Shown here in pieces: positions 1 to 8,355 of a stretch of DNA of 64,000 bases. Position numbers and translations under genes: made by a program. The notes beneath the pieces were generated by a model. The model was not told the DNA's origin and searched no databases. It saw only the letters and a program-made list of their open reading frames with translations. Within the stretch, counting starts at the first letter, position 1. Each line of letters opens with the position of its first letter. Location of the stretch: positions 4,021,501 through 4,085,500 of the forward strand of contig NZ_CP117439.1 of NCBI RefSeq assembly GCF_030687575.1, given 5' to 3'. The stretch comes from Pseudomonas sp. FP2309 (GTDB lineage: Bacteria; Pseudomonadota; Gammaproteobacteria; Pseudomonadales; Pseudomonadaceae).

Positions 1-215
1 ACTGGCTGCAAGAGAAAGGCAACGTCAACGAAACCGAGATGCACCGCGTACTCAACTGCGGCGTGGGCATGGTCATCTGCGTGGCGCAAGAGCACGTAGA
101 CACCGCGCTGAACGTCCTGCGTGAAGCTGGCGAGCAGCCTTGGGTCATCGGTCAGATCGCCACCGCCGCTGAAGGCGCTGCGCAGGTTGAACTGAAGAAC
201 CTCAAGGCTCACTGA
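1..215 (+). CDS. purM: Phosphoribosylformylglycinamidine cyclo-ligase (AIR synthetase), C-terminal fragment
   Basis: Only the last ~70 codons are in the window; the frame opens at base 3 and ends with TGA at 213-215. The tail reads as the end of PurM (Asn-Glu-Thr-Glu-Met-His-Arg followed by Asn-Cys-Gly-Val-Gly-Met), which is the conserved C-terminal lobe of this ATP-dependent enzyme of purine synthesis (FGAM to AIR). Its stop overlaps the purN start by one base (TGATG), the usual purMN arrangement, so the two are translationally coupled in the cytoplasm. The identification rests on this conserved tail plus the neighbour purN. The start and the ATP-binding part lie outside the window. Confidence 0.9.
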   Translation, partial: WLQEKGNVNETEMHRVLNCGVGMVICVAQEHVDTALNVLREAGEQPWVIGQIATAAEGAAQVELKNLKAH

Positions 216-865
216 TGTCCCAGACCTGTGATGTCGTGGTGCTGCTCTCCGGCACCGGCAGTAACTTGCAGGCCCTGATCGACAGCACGCGCACCGGCGA
301 CAGCCCGGTGCGTATCGCTGCGGTGATCTCCAACCGCAGCGACGCCTACGGCCTGCAACGTGCCAGCGATGCGGGTATCGAAACCCGCTCACTGGATCAC
401 AAGGCGTTCGACGGCCGCGAAGCCTTCGATGCCGCCTTGGTCGAACTGATCGACGCGTTCAACCCCAAACTCGTGGTATTGGCCGGCTTCATGCGCATCC
501 TCAGCGCTGATTTCGTGCGGCATTACGAAGGGCGCCTGCTCAATATCCACCCGTCCCTGCTGCCCAAATACAAGGGCATGCACACCCACCAGCGCGCGAT
601 TGAAGCCGGTGACAGCGAGCATGGTTGCAGCGTGCACTTTGTCACCGAGGAACTCGATGGCGGGCCTCTGGTCGTACAGGCAGTGGTTCCGGTACAGTCT
701 GACGACTCGGCGCAGACGCTTGCGCAACGGGTGCATACCCAGGAACACAGGATTTACCCGCTGGCCGTACGCTGGTTTGCCGAGGGGCGGTTGATTCTTG
801 GTGATCAGGGTGCATTATTGGACGGTCAGTTACTCGCGGCCAGCGGCCACTTGATTCGAACCTAG
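215..865 (+). CDS. purN: Phosphoribosylglycinamide formyltransferase
   Basis: 216 residues, the normal PurN length. It transfers a formyl group from 10-formyl-tetrahydrofolate to GAR, the third step of IMP synthesis. Visible features are the phosphate-binding GTGSN loop at residues 13-17, the catalytic Asn110 and His112 in the NIHPSLLP motif, and Asp148 in the HFVTEELDGGP motif. The ATG overlaps the purM stop (TGATG), so the pair is coupled. A DUF3108 gene follows after 8 bases and probably shares the transcript up to the terminator near 1610. Nothing is missing in the active site. Confidence 0.97.
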   Translation: MSQTCDVVVLLSGTGSNLQALIDSTRTGDSPVRIAAVISNRSDAYGLQRASDAGIETRSLDHKAFDGREAFDAALVELIDAFNPKLVVLAGFMRILSADFVRHYEGRLLNIHPSLLPKYKGMHTHQRAIEAGDSEHGCSVHFVTEELDGGPLVVQAVVPVQSDDSAQTLAQRVHTQEHRIYPLAVRWFAEGRLILGDQGALLDGQLLAASGHLIRT

Positions 866-873
866 GAGATTTT

Positions 874-1587
874 ATGCGTCGCGCCTTGCTCTTCGCTTTT
901 GCTCTGTTTGCCTTGCCTGCGGTGCAAGCGGCGGACCTTCACCCCTTCTCCGCCAGCTACACCGCCGACTGGAAACAGTTGCCCATGAGTGGTTCGGCTG
1001 AGCGCAGCCTGACCAAGAACGGCGACGGCACCTGGACCTTGAATTTCAAGGCCTCCATGATGATCGCCAGCCTGACCGAAACCAGCGTGATCCTGTTTGA
1101 CAAGGACACCCTGCAACCCAAGAGCTATACCTTCGAACGCGGTGGCCTGGGCAAGGCCAAGAAGATCAACCTGGACTTCGACCAGAGCGCCAAGAAAGTC
1201 ACCGGGTTTGAGAACAAAGACGCGGTCAACGTGCCCCTGCAAAGCGGCATGCTCGACAAGTCAACCTACCAATTGGCGCTGCAGCGCGATGTGGCGGCAG
1301 GCAAGAAGAGCATGAGCTACAACGTGGTTGAAGGCACTGACGTCGACACCTACGATTTCCGCGTGATTGGCCCTGAGAAAGTGCAGACCAAGGTCGGCTC
1401 CATCGATGCAATCAAGGTCGAGCGCGTGCGTGACCCGACCCAAAGCAAGCGCATCACCCAGATGTGGTTTGCCAAGGATCAGGGCGGCATCCTGGTCGCC
1501 CTGCGTCAGGTAGAAACCGACGGCAAGGAATACAACATCATGCTGCAGGACGGTACCGTTGACGGCAAGGCTGTCAAAGGCAACTAA
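874..1587 (+). CDS. DUF3108 family secreted protein
   Basis: 237 residues with a clear signal peptide (about residues 1-20, cut after VQA), so it is exported to the periplasm or envelope. The rest is a predicted beta-rich domain of the DUF3108 family, widespread next to purMN in proteobacteria; I know of no established biochemical role. The start is supported by AGGAG eight bases upstream, and it lies 8 bases after purN, which suggests co-transcription. A Rho-independent terminator follows at 1610-1637. The family call comes from the overall pattern and the neighbourhood. Confidence 0.85.
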   Translation: MRRALLFAFALFALPAVQAADLHPFSASYTADWKQLPMSGSAERSLTKNGDGTWTLNFKASMMIASLTETSVILFDKDTLQPKSYTFERGGLGKAKKINLDFDQSAKKVTGFENKDAVNVPLQSGMLDKSTYQLALQRDVAAGKKSMSYNVVEGTDVDTYDFRVIGPEKVQTKVGSIDAIKVERVRDPTQSKRITQMWFAKDQGGILVALRQVETDGKEYNIMLQDGTVDGKAVKGN

Positions 1588-1609
1588 TGACGCTGATGTG
1601 CTGAACAAG

Positions 1610-1637
1610 AGCCTCGCGAAATGCGGGGCTTTTTTTC
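1610..1637 (+). terminator. Rho-independent terminator after purMN-DUF3108
   Basis: An AGCCTCGC / GCGGGGCT stem with a short AAAT loop is followed by a run of seven T. It sits 23 bases after the stop of the DUF3108 gene and closes the purM-purN-DUF3108 transcript. Confidence 0.85.
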
Positions 1638-1775
1638 GCCTGAAGGTTGGGAATTGCCCGCGCAACACATGAAACTTTTGTCATAAAACCCAATACCCGG
1701 CGAGCCAAACCCACGGTTTACAAGGCCTGCGGCGCTGTTGCATTTCCTGCAATAAATTGTTGCACGCAAAACCGG

Positions 1776-1805
1776 TTTACTTAGCAAGCTAACCAAACAT
1801 ATAAC
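1776..1805 (+). promoter_or_regulatory. Candidate sigma70 promoter for the 62-residue gene
   Basis: TTTACT (1776-1781) and TATAAC (1800-1805) are separated by 18 bases, about 50 bases before the start at 1856. This is a reasonable but unproven sigma70-type promoter in the 268-base gap after the terminator. Upstream of it (1741-1770) lie repeated TTGCA/TGCAA words of unknown meaning. Confidence 0.4.
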
Positions 1806-1855
1806 AAAGGCCTGCGACGACTTGCCGCAGATCAACCAGAGATTGGAGCAAGCAG

Positions 1856-2044
1856 ATGACTGTAAAAGTAACTGAGCGCGACGACGAACATATGTCCCAC
1901 GAAGCCTTGGGCCATGGGATTCATATCTGGGATGTCTATCAACAAGACCTGCTGGTCGGCATGTTCCACAATGAGAGCGATGCTCATAACTACAAGAACG
2001 AACTTGAATCGCTTGAGATGAAACGCCAGACACAAAGCTCCTGA
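1856..2044 (+). CDS. Small conserved hypothetical protein (62 aa)
   Basis: 62 residues, acidic and hydrophilic, with no signal peptide or membrane segment, so probably cytoplasmic. The start has TTGGAG about 9 bases upstream, and the gene is isolated between its own candidate promoter and a strong hairpin terminator at 2081-2109, so it looks like a monocistronic, genuinely expressed gene. I do not recognise a named family. The second half (NESDAHNYKNELESLEMKR) is predicted helical. Its function is unknown. Confidence 0.7.
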   Translation: MTVKVTERDDEHMSHEALGHGIHIWDVYQQDLLVGMFHNESDAHNYKNELESLEMKRQTQSS

Positions 2045-2080
2045 ATTATCCGAATACCCAGGCCTTCGCTGCCTGAAAAC

Positions 2081-2109
2081 ACAAACCCCGCCTTTTGAGC
2101 GGGGTTTGT
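2081..2109. terminator. Perfect-stem hairpin terminator, possibly bidirectional
   Basis: ACAAACCCCGC and GCGGGGTTTGT form a perfect 11-bp stem around TTTTGA. It sits 37 bases after the 62-residue gene. On the opposite strand it would also close the leftward DUF2058-mazG-relA transcript if that runs past 2212. Confidence 0.75.
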
Positions 2110-2116
2110 ATGTTCA

Positions 2117-2170
2117 GGGCTGCTTCGCAGCCCGGCGCGGGGCAAGCCCGCTCACCGCAGCAAGCCCACT
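2117..2170. repeat. REP-type extragenic palindrome
   Basis: One hairpin, GGGCTGC-TTC-GCAGCCC (2117-2133), is followed by the Pseudomonas REP-like core GCGGGGCAAGCCCGC with a trailing CTCAC. It lies between convergent genes, the usual site for REP sequences in this genus. Confidence 0.6.
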
Positions 2171-2211
2171 CAGTACAGTCAGCAGGCGCGCTGCAGCGAC
2201 GTTTTAATGCC

Positions 2212-2757
2212 TTACCACATCAGGTCATCCGGGATCTGGTAGGCCGCGTACGGATCGTCCTCATCCGGCACCTGGCTTTCCGTCAGGATATTGAGCTGCA
2301 CGATACGCTCCGGTGCGCGCTCCTGGATCTTCAACGCCGCTTCGCGCGGAATCACTTCGTAACCGCCACCGTGGTGCACGATCGCCAGGGAGCCGTTGCT
2401 CAGCTTGTTGCGCATCAGCGTGTTGACCGACAGGCGCTTGACCTTCTTGTCATCCACGAAGTTGTAGTAGTCCTCGGTGGTCAGCTTGGGCAGGCGCGAT
2501 GTCTCGATCAGTTGCTTGACCTGGGCCGTGCGGGCCTTGGCCTCGGCTTTTTCCTGCTGCTGGCGGTTCAACTCCTGGTCACGCTTGACCTTCTCGGCGT
2601 GCGCTTGCTGGGCCAGGCGCGCCTGGGTGTCATCCGCCTCGGCCTGGCCTTTGTGGACCAGACGCTGCTGCTTTTGTTTCTCTTTGCCGACCTGCTTGGC
2701 CTGCTTTTGGTTGACCAGACCTGCTTTGAGCAACTGGTCGCGAAGGGAAAGGCTCAT
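2212..2757 (-). CDS. DUF2058 (YaiL-like) nucleoprotein-like protein
   Basis: 181 residues. The first ~110 are a highly charged, Gln/Lys/Ala-rich predicted coiled coil (starting SLRDQLLKAGLVNQKQAKQ), followed by a compact domain with NGSLAIVHHGGGYEVIP. This matches the DUF2058 family (E. coli YaiL), whose molecular role is unclear; it is probably cytoplasmic and nucleic-acid associated. It is the last gene of the leftward relA-mazG run, 25 bases after mazG, so it is probably co-transcribed with them. The ATG is placed by the conserved N-terminus. Confidence 0.88.
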   Translation of the reverse strand: MSLSLRDQLLKAGLVNQKQAKQVGKEKQKQQRLVHKGQAEADDTQARLAQQAHAEKVKRDQELNRQQQEKAEAKARTAQVKQLIETSRLPKLTTEDYYNFVDDKKVKRLSVNTLMRNKLSNGSLAIVHHGGGYEVIPREAALKIQERAPERIVQLNILTESQVPDEDDPYAAYQIPDDLMW

Positions 2758-2782
2758 GGTGCTTACTCACTTAGGCAACTGC

Positions 2783-3628
2783 TCAACCGCAGCTGGACAC
2801 GTTCTTTTCCTGACGTTTGGCTTCGCCCCACAGGGCGTCCAACTCTTCGAGGGTGCAATCTTCCATGGGACGCTGGGTGTCGCGCAATGCCTGTTCGATA
2901 AATCGGAAACGTCGTTCGAACTTGGCATTGGCGCCGCGCAGCGCTGTTTCCGGGTCGACCTTGAGGTGACGAGCGAGGTTGACCGCCGCAAACAGCAGGT
3001 CACCCACCTCATCGGCAATAGCCAGCGCATCGTTATCGGCCATGGCTTCGAGTACTTCACCCAACTCTTCGCGCACGTTATCCACCACCGGCAACGCCGA
3101 GGGCCAGTCGAAACCGACCTGACTGGCGCGCTTTTGCAATTTGGCGGCACGGGACAAAGACGGCAAGGCGCCTGGCACATCGTCGAGCAGGGAAAGCTGC
3201 TCCGGAGCGTCGGACTTTTCTGCGCGCTCCTCGGCCTTGATCTGCTCCCAGCGCTGCTTGACCTGTTCTTCGCTCAGTTGCGGGATATCCAGCGGTGCAT
3301 ACAGATCGCCGGTGGGGAATACGTGCGGATGACGACGGATCAACTTGCGGGTGATGCTGTCGATCACCCCGGCAAACTCAAAGCGCCCTTCTTCACGCGC
3401 CAACTGGCTGTAATACACCACCTGGAACAACAGATCGCCCAGTTCACCTTGCAGGTGATCGAAGTCGCCACGCTCAATGGCATCCGCCACTTCATAGGCT
3501 TCTTCCAGGGTGTGCGGCACGATGCTGGCGTAGGTTTGCTTGATGTCCCACGGGCACCCGTATTGCGGGTCCCGCAGGCGGTTCATCAGGTGCAGCAGGT
3601 CTTCAAGCGAATACATCGGGCTACTCAT
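2783..3628 (-). CDS. mazG: Nucleoside triphosphate pyrophosphohydrolase MazG
   Basis: 281 residues, slightly longer than E. coli MazG. It hydrolyses (d)NTPs to monophosphate and PPi, and in E. coli it lowers ppGpp during starvation. Two MazG modules are visible: the metal-binding EExxE at 42-46 with ExxD at 62-65 in the first, and a second EVGDLLFA copy near residue 205. Its ATG overlaps the relA stop (ATGA at 3625-3628), so it is translationally coupled to the ppGpp synthetase, which fits a feedback role on the stringent response. Confidence 0.96.
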   Translation of the reverse strand: MSSPMYSLEDLLHLMNRLRDPQYGCPWDIKQTYASIVPHTLEEAYEVADAIERGDFDHLQGELGDLLFQVVYYSQLAREEGRFEFAGVIDSITRKLIRRHPHVFPTGDLYAPLDIPQLSEEQVKQRWEQIKAEERAEKSDAPEQLSLLDDVPGALPSLSRAAKLQKRASQVGFDWPSALPVVDNVREELGEVLEAMADNDALAIADEVGDLLFAAVNLARHLKVDPETALRGANAKFERRFRFIEQALRDTQRPMEDCTLEELDALWGEAKRQEKNVSSCG

Positions 3629-5871
3629 GATGGTGTGCGATTACGCCGGGTCTCGATGATGTTCGGCAACTGGGAAATCCGCCCCAGCAGCCGCCCAAGC
3701 GCGTCCAACCCCGGGATCTCGATGGTCAGGGACATCAATGCGGTGTTGTCCTCCTTGTTCGAGCGGGTGTTGACCGCCAGCACGTTGATCCGCTCGTTGA
3801 GCAGCACTTGCGACACGTCACGCAGCAAACCGGAACGATCGTAGGCGCGGATGATGATGTCCACCGGGTAGGTGAGCACCGGCACCGGGCCCCAGCTGAC
3901 CTGGATGATCCGCTCCGGCTCACGTCCGCCCAGTTGCAGCACCGAGGCGCAATCCTGGCGGTGAATGCTCACGCCACGGCCTTGAGTGATGTAGCCGACG
4001 ATCGCGTCGCCCGGCAGTGGCTGGCAGCAACCGGCGATTTGCGTCAGCAGGTTGCCCACCCCCTGGATCTGTATATCGCCGCGCTTGCCGGGCTTGTAGC
4101 CAGTGGCTTTGCGCGGGATCAGTTCCAGCTGTTCATTGCCGCGCTCCGGCTCGACCAGTTGCTGGGCCAGGTTGACCAACTGCGCCAGGCGCAGGTCGCC
4201 GGCACCGAGGGCTGCGAACATGTCTTCGGCGATCTTCATGTTGGCCTTTTCGGCCAGCTTGTCGAAGTCCACCTGAGGCAGGCCCAGGCGGGCCAATTCG
4301 CGCTCGAGCAGGGTCTTGCCGGCGGCGACGTTCTGATCGCGCGCCTGCAACTTGAACCAGTGCACGATCTTTGCCCGCGCCCGCGAGGTGGTGATGTAGC
4401 CCAGGTTCGGGTTCAGCCAGTCACGGCTTGGCGTGCCGTGTTTGCTGGTGATGATCTCGACCTGTTCACCGGTCTGCAGGCTGTAGTTGAGCGGCACAAT
4501 GCGCCCATTGATCTTGGCGCCCCGGCAGTTGTGGCCGATTTCGGTGTGCACGCGGTAGGCGAAGTCCAGCGGCGTGGCGCCCTTGGGCAAGTCGATCGCG
4601 TGGCCGTCGGGGGTGAAGATGTAGACCCGGTCCGGCTCGATATCCACCCGCAGCTGTTCAGCCAGGCCGCCGATGTCGCCGAGTTCTTCGTGCCATTCCA
4701 ACACTTGGCGCAACCAGGAGATTTTCTCTTCGTACTGGTTGGACCCGGCTTTGACGTCGGTGCCCTTGTAGCGCCAGTGCGCACACACGCCCAGCTCAGC
4801 CTCTTCGTGCATGGCGTGGGTGCGAATCTGCACTTCCAGCACCTTGCCCTCGGGGCCGATCACCGCCGTGTGCAGCGAGCGATAGCCGTTTTCCTTGGGG
4901 TTGGCGATGTAGTCGTCGAATTCCTTGGGAATGTGCCGCCACAGGGTGTGGACGATGCCCAGCGCGGTGTAGCAGTCGCGCATTTCCGGCACCAGCACGC
5001 GCACCGCGCGCACATCGTATATCTGGCTGAAGGCCAGGCCCTTGCGCTGCATTTTGCGCCAGATGGAATAGATATGCTTGGCGCGGCCACTGATGTCGGC
5101 GTCGACGCCGGTGGCCTGCAGTTCAGCGCGCAACTGGCCCATCACGTCGGTGATAAAGCGCTCGCGGTCGAGCCGCCGCTCATGCAGCAACGTGGCGATC
5201 TGTTTGTATTGATCGGGCTCGAGGTAGCGGAAGGACAGGTCCTCCAGCTCCCACTTGATATGACCAATGCCCAGGCGGTGGGCCAGCGGTGCGTAGATAT
5301 CGAAGACTTCGCGGGCGACGCGGTTGCGCTTTTCGTCATCGGCGGTCTTCACCGCACGGATCGCACAGGTACGCTCGGCCAGCTTGATCAGCGCGACGCG
5401 CACGTCGTCGACCATCGCCACCAGCATCTTGCGCAGGTTCTCCACTTGGCCCTGGGTGCCCAGCACCATGGACTGGCGCGGGCTGAGGCTGGCGCTGATG
5501 GCGGCCATGCGCAGCACGCCGTCGATCAACTTGGCCACCACGGAGCCGAATCGCTGGCCTACCGTGGCCAACGGGATGTGCCCCTCACGCACGCCGCGAT
5601 AGAGCACGGCGGCGATCAGCGAATCCTGGTCCAGCTTGAGATCGGCGAGGATCTCGGCGATTTCCAGACCGGTGCGAAAGCTGGAAGTGCCTTCGGCCCA
5701 CAGGTTCTTCGCCGCGTTGTCTTGCTGCTCAGACTCACGAGCGAACTCGCAGGCTGCTTTCAAGGCTTCACGGTCCAGTGCCGGGTCGACACTGATGGCA
5801 TGATCCAGCCATGCCTCGAGATTGATACTGCCGTCAGTGTTGATCGGCTGGTGTGCTCTCACCTGTACCAT
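3625..5871 (-). CDS. relA: GTP pyrophosphokinase RelA (ppGpp synthetase I)
   Basis: 748 residues from the ATG that gives MVQVRAHQP, chosen because GGAAGG lies 10 bases upstream and this is the conserved Pseudomonas start; an in-frame extension upstream is not conserved. Order of domains: a degenerate HD hydrolase region (YRGVREG stands where active enzymes have an HD dyad), the synthetase domain (about 240-370, with YDVRAVRVLV), TGS (about 410-470, HAIDLPKGATPLDFAY), a helical/zinc-finger region with CCQPLPGD, and a C-terminal ACT domain. It is the ribosome-associated alarmone synthetase of the stringent response, followed by mazG with a 4-base overlap. Confidence 0.97.
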   Translation of the reverse strand: MVQVRAHQPINTDGSINLEAWLDHAISVDPALDREALKAACEFARESEQQDNAAKNLWAEGTSSFRTGLEIAEILADLKLDQDSLIAAVLYRGVREGHIPLATVGQRFGSVVAKLIDGVLRMAAISASLSPRQSMVLGTQGQVENLRKMLVAMVDDVRVALIKLAERTCAIRAVKTADDEKRNRVAREVFDIYAPLAHRLGIGHIKWELEDLSFRYLEPDQYKQIATLLHERRLDRERFITDVMGQLRAELQATGVDADISGRAKHIYSIWRKMQRKGLAFSQIYDVRAVRVLVPEMRDCYTALGIVHTLWRHIPKEFDDYIANPKENGYRSLHTAVIGPEGKVLEVQIRTHAMHEEAELGVCAHWRYKGTDVKAGSNQYEEKISWLRQVLEWHEELGDIGGLAEQLRVDIEPDRVYIFTPDGHAIDLPKGATPLDFAYRVHTEIGHNCRGAKINGRIVPLNYSLQTGEQVEIITSKHGTPSRDWLNPNLGYITTSRARAKIVHWFKLQARDQNVAAGKTLLERELARLGLPQVDFDKLAEKANMKIAEDMFAALGAGDLRLAQLVNLAQQLVEPERGNEQLELIPRKATGYKPGKRGDIQIQGVGNLLTQIAGCCQPLPGDAIVGYITQGRGVSIHRQDCASVLQLGGREPERIIQVSWGPVPVLTYPVDIIIRAYDRSGLLRDVSQVLLNERINVLAVNTRSNKEDNTALMSLTIEIPGLDALGRLLGRISQLPNIIETRRNRTPS

Positions 5872-5994
5872 CTTGCTTACCTTCCCTACGACGCACCTTC
5901 GGTGCGCCAAAATCATCGCCGACCTTTTTACTGCGATCTCCGTGGCAGCTCATAGGCCTTGGAGAACGCAGGCCAGTCGGATTAAACGGGCATC

Positions 5995-7347
5995 CTAGCC
6001 CGCTTCAAATAACGCCATGGCCTCGACATGCGCTGTCTGCGGAAACATGTCGAGGATCCCGGCACGTTTTAGCCGGTAGCCCTGCCTGACCAACTCAACC
6101 GTGTCCCGCGCCAGCGTGGCCGGGTTGCAGGACACATACACCAGGCGCTTGGCCCCCAGTGTGGCGAGCTTGCGCACAACCTCCTGGGCACCCTCGCGAG
6201 GTGGGTCCAAGAGTACCGCAGAAAAGCCCTGTTTGGCCCATTCTGCGTCAGTCAAAGGCTGGGACAAATCGGCCTGAAAAAACCTCGCATTATGCAAATT
6301 GTTGCTGACGGCGTTGAGTGCCGCGCGGTCCACCATGGTCTGTACGCCTTCCACCGCCAGCACTTCTCGCACATGGCGAGCCAGCGGCAGGGCGAAATTG
6401 CCCAGGCCGCAGAACAGGTCCAGCACCCGCTCATCGGGTTGCGGCGCCAGCCAGGCCAGCGCCTGGGCAACCATCGCCTCATTGACCCCGGCGTTGACCT
6501 GCACGAAATCCCCAGGCCGATAGGCCAGCTCCAGATCCCATGTCTCCAGGCGCAAGCCCAGGGCCAGCTCAGGCGCAACCGGTTCCGGCCGGCCTTCACC
6601 CTGCAGCCACAGTTGGGCGTCATGGAAGACGCAAAATTCTTTGAGTATGTGCAGGTCCGCCTCGGACAGCGGCGCCATATGCCGCAACAATACGGCCACG
6701 GACGAGCCACTGAACAATTCCACATGCCCCAGCGCCTGCGGTTTGCTCAAGCGCCGCAACATGTTCGGCAGACGCTGCATGATCGGTTGCAAGGCCTGTA
6801 CCAGCACCGGGCAATCATCGATGGCGACGATGTCCTGGCTGGCCACGGCACGAAAGCCCACCTCCAGCGTTTTCGCTTTGGCATCCCAACGCACCGCCAC
6901 ACGGGCGCGACGTCGGTAACCGAATTCGGGGCCGCTCAGCGGTGCGGCCCACTCTTGCGGTTCGACACCCGCCACACGGGACAGTTGCTCGGCAAGCATG
7001 CGCTGTTTCAGGGCGAGTTGTTCGTTGTGGGGCAGGTGCTGCACGCTGCAGCCCCCGCAGCGGCCAACATGGGCGCAAGGTGCGGGGCGGCGCAGTTCGC
7101 TGGCCTTGAACACCCGCTCGGTGCGGGCCTCGACCACTTTGCCGTGGGTACCCAGCACCCGCGCTTCGACGTCTTCGCCGGCCAGCGCGCCATTGACGAA
7201 CCAGGTGCGCCCTTCAAAGAACACGATGCCCCGGCCGTCGTTGGCCAGGCGTTCGATGGTCAGGCGTTGTTTCTTGCCCACTGGAATCTGTGGGGCCCGG
7301 CTGCCGCCCGTCGGTTGGAAGCGCAGGCCTCTCTCATGCTTGGCCAT
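5995..7347 (-). CDS. rlmD: 23S rRNA (uracil-1939-C5)-methyltransferase
   Basis: 450 residues, the RumA/RlmD family. It methylates U1939 of 23S rRNA with SAM. It has an N-terminal TRAM domain (about 25-85), the Fe-S cysteines in [10 protein letters not shown] (about 91-100), the SAM-binding motif [14 protein letters not shown], the DPPR motif and the nucleophile Cys in [10 protein letters not shown]. The start codon overlaps the cysM stop by one base (TGATG at 7345-7349), so cysM and rlmD are coupled. relA begins 123 bases further on and probably has its own promoter as well. Confidence 0.97.
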   Translation of the reverse strand: MAKHERGLRFQPTGGSRAPQIPVGKKQRLTIERLANDGRGIVFFEGRTWFVNGALAGEDVEARVLGTHGKVVEARTERVFKASELRRPAPCAHVGRCGGCSVQHLPHNEQLALKQRMLAEQLSRVAGVEPQEWAAPLSGPEFGYRRRARVAVRWDAKAKTLEVGFRAVASQDIVAIDDCPVLVQALQPIMQRLPNMLRRLSKPQALGHVELFSGSSVAVLLRHMAPLSEADLHILKEFCVFHDAQLWLQGEGRPEPVAPELALGLRLETWDLELAYRPGDFVQVNAGVNEAMVAQALAWLAPQPDERVLDLFCGLGNFALPLARHVREVLAVEGVQTMVDRAALNAVSNNLHNARFFQADLSQPLTDAEWAKQGFSAVLLDPPREGAQEVVRKLATLGAKRLVYVSCNPATLARDTVELVRQGYRLKRAGILDMFPQTAHVEAMALFEAG

Positions 7348-8249
7348 CAGTTGGGTTCGTCAAAAATGCCGGTCGACAGGTAACGGTCGCCTCGGTCACA
7401 GATGATCGCGACGATCACCGCGTTTTCCACTTCTTTGGACAAGCGCAACATCCCCGCCACAGAACCGCCGGAGGACACGCCACAGAAGATGCCTTCTTCA
7501 CGGGCCAGGCGGCGCGTGGTGTCCTCGGCTTCACGCTGGGCCATGTCGATGATGCGATCGACCCGCGCCGCGTTGTAGATCTTCGGCAGGTACTCTTCGG
7601 GCCAGCGGCGAATGCCAGGGATCGCCGCGCCTTCCATCGGTTGCAGGCCGACGATCTGGATCGCCGGGTTCTGCTCCTTGAGGTAGCGCGAATTGCCCAT
7701 GATGGTGCCGGTGGTGCCCATGGAGCTGACGAAATGGGTGATGGTGCCCTGGGTCTGGCGCCAGATCTCCGGGCCGGTGGAGGTGTAGTGCGCTTGCGGG
7801 TTGTCGCCGTTGGCAAACTGGTCCAGCACCTGGCCACGGCCTTCGGCGGCCATGCGCTCGGCGAGGTCGCGCGCGCCCTCCATGCCCTGCTCCTGGGTGA
7901 CCAGGATCAGTTCGGCGCCATACGCCGTCATCGCGGCCTTGCGCTCGGCGCTGGAGTTGTCGGGCATGATCAGGATCATCTTGTAACCCTTGATCGCGGC
8001 CGCCATGGCCAGGGCGATCCCGGTGTTGCCCGAGGTGGCTTCGATCAGGGTGTCGCCGGGTTTGATCTGCCCGCGCAACTCGGCGCGGGTGATCATCGAC
8101 AGCGCCGGGCGGTCTTTTACCGAGCCGGCCGGGTTGTTCCCTTCGAGCTTGAGCAACAGGGTGTTGCTAGTCTCACCCGCCATGCGTTGCAAGCGGACCA
8201 GGGGTGTATTGCCGACGCAATCGGCGATTGTTGGGTACTGCAAGGTCAT
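7347..8249 (-). CDS. cysM: Cysteine synthase B (O-acetylserine sulfhydrylase)
   Basis: 300 residues from the ATG at 8249 ([18 protein letters not shown]), the conserved CysM start; the 22 codons in frame upstream do not look like this family. It is a PLP enzyme making cysteine from O-acetylserine and sulfide or thiosulfate. The PLP lysine is in [10 protein letters not shown] (Lys about 42). [10 protein letters not shown], the phosphate loop SSMGTTGT, and CGVSSGGS are all intact. It is the first gene of a coupled cysM-rlmD unit. Confidence 0.97.
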   Translation of the reverse strand: MTLQYPTIADCVGNTPLVRLQRMAGETSNTLLLKLEGNNPAGSVKDRPALSMITRAELRGQIKPGDTLIEATSGNTGIALAMAAAIKGYKMILIMPDNSSAERKAAMTAYGAELILVTQEQGMEGARDLAERMAAEGRGQVLDQFANGDNPQAHYTSTGPEIWRQTQGTITHFVSSMGTTGTIMGNSRYLKEQNPAIQIVGLQPMEGAAIPGIRRWPEEYLPKIYNAARVDRIIDMAQREAEDTTRRLAREEGIFCGVSSGGSVAGMLRLSKEVENAVIVAIICDRGDRYLSTGIFDEPN

Positions 8250-8355
8250 GGCGTATTCGCAATCCAGACTGCGGGGGCGAACATCATACCGGGAAAGATC
8301 GACGGGCCATATCACGCAAAGTGCGGTGCTTATGGCTTATAGGAATAAGCGCCGA

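Noticed and set aside
2095..5955. Long open frames opposite relA, mazG and the DUF2058 gene
   Set aside because: They are antisense shadows caused by high GC codon bias, with low-complexity Gln/His/Arg-rich products and no ribosome sites.
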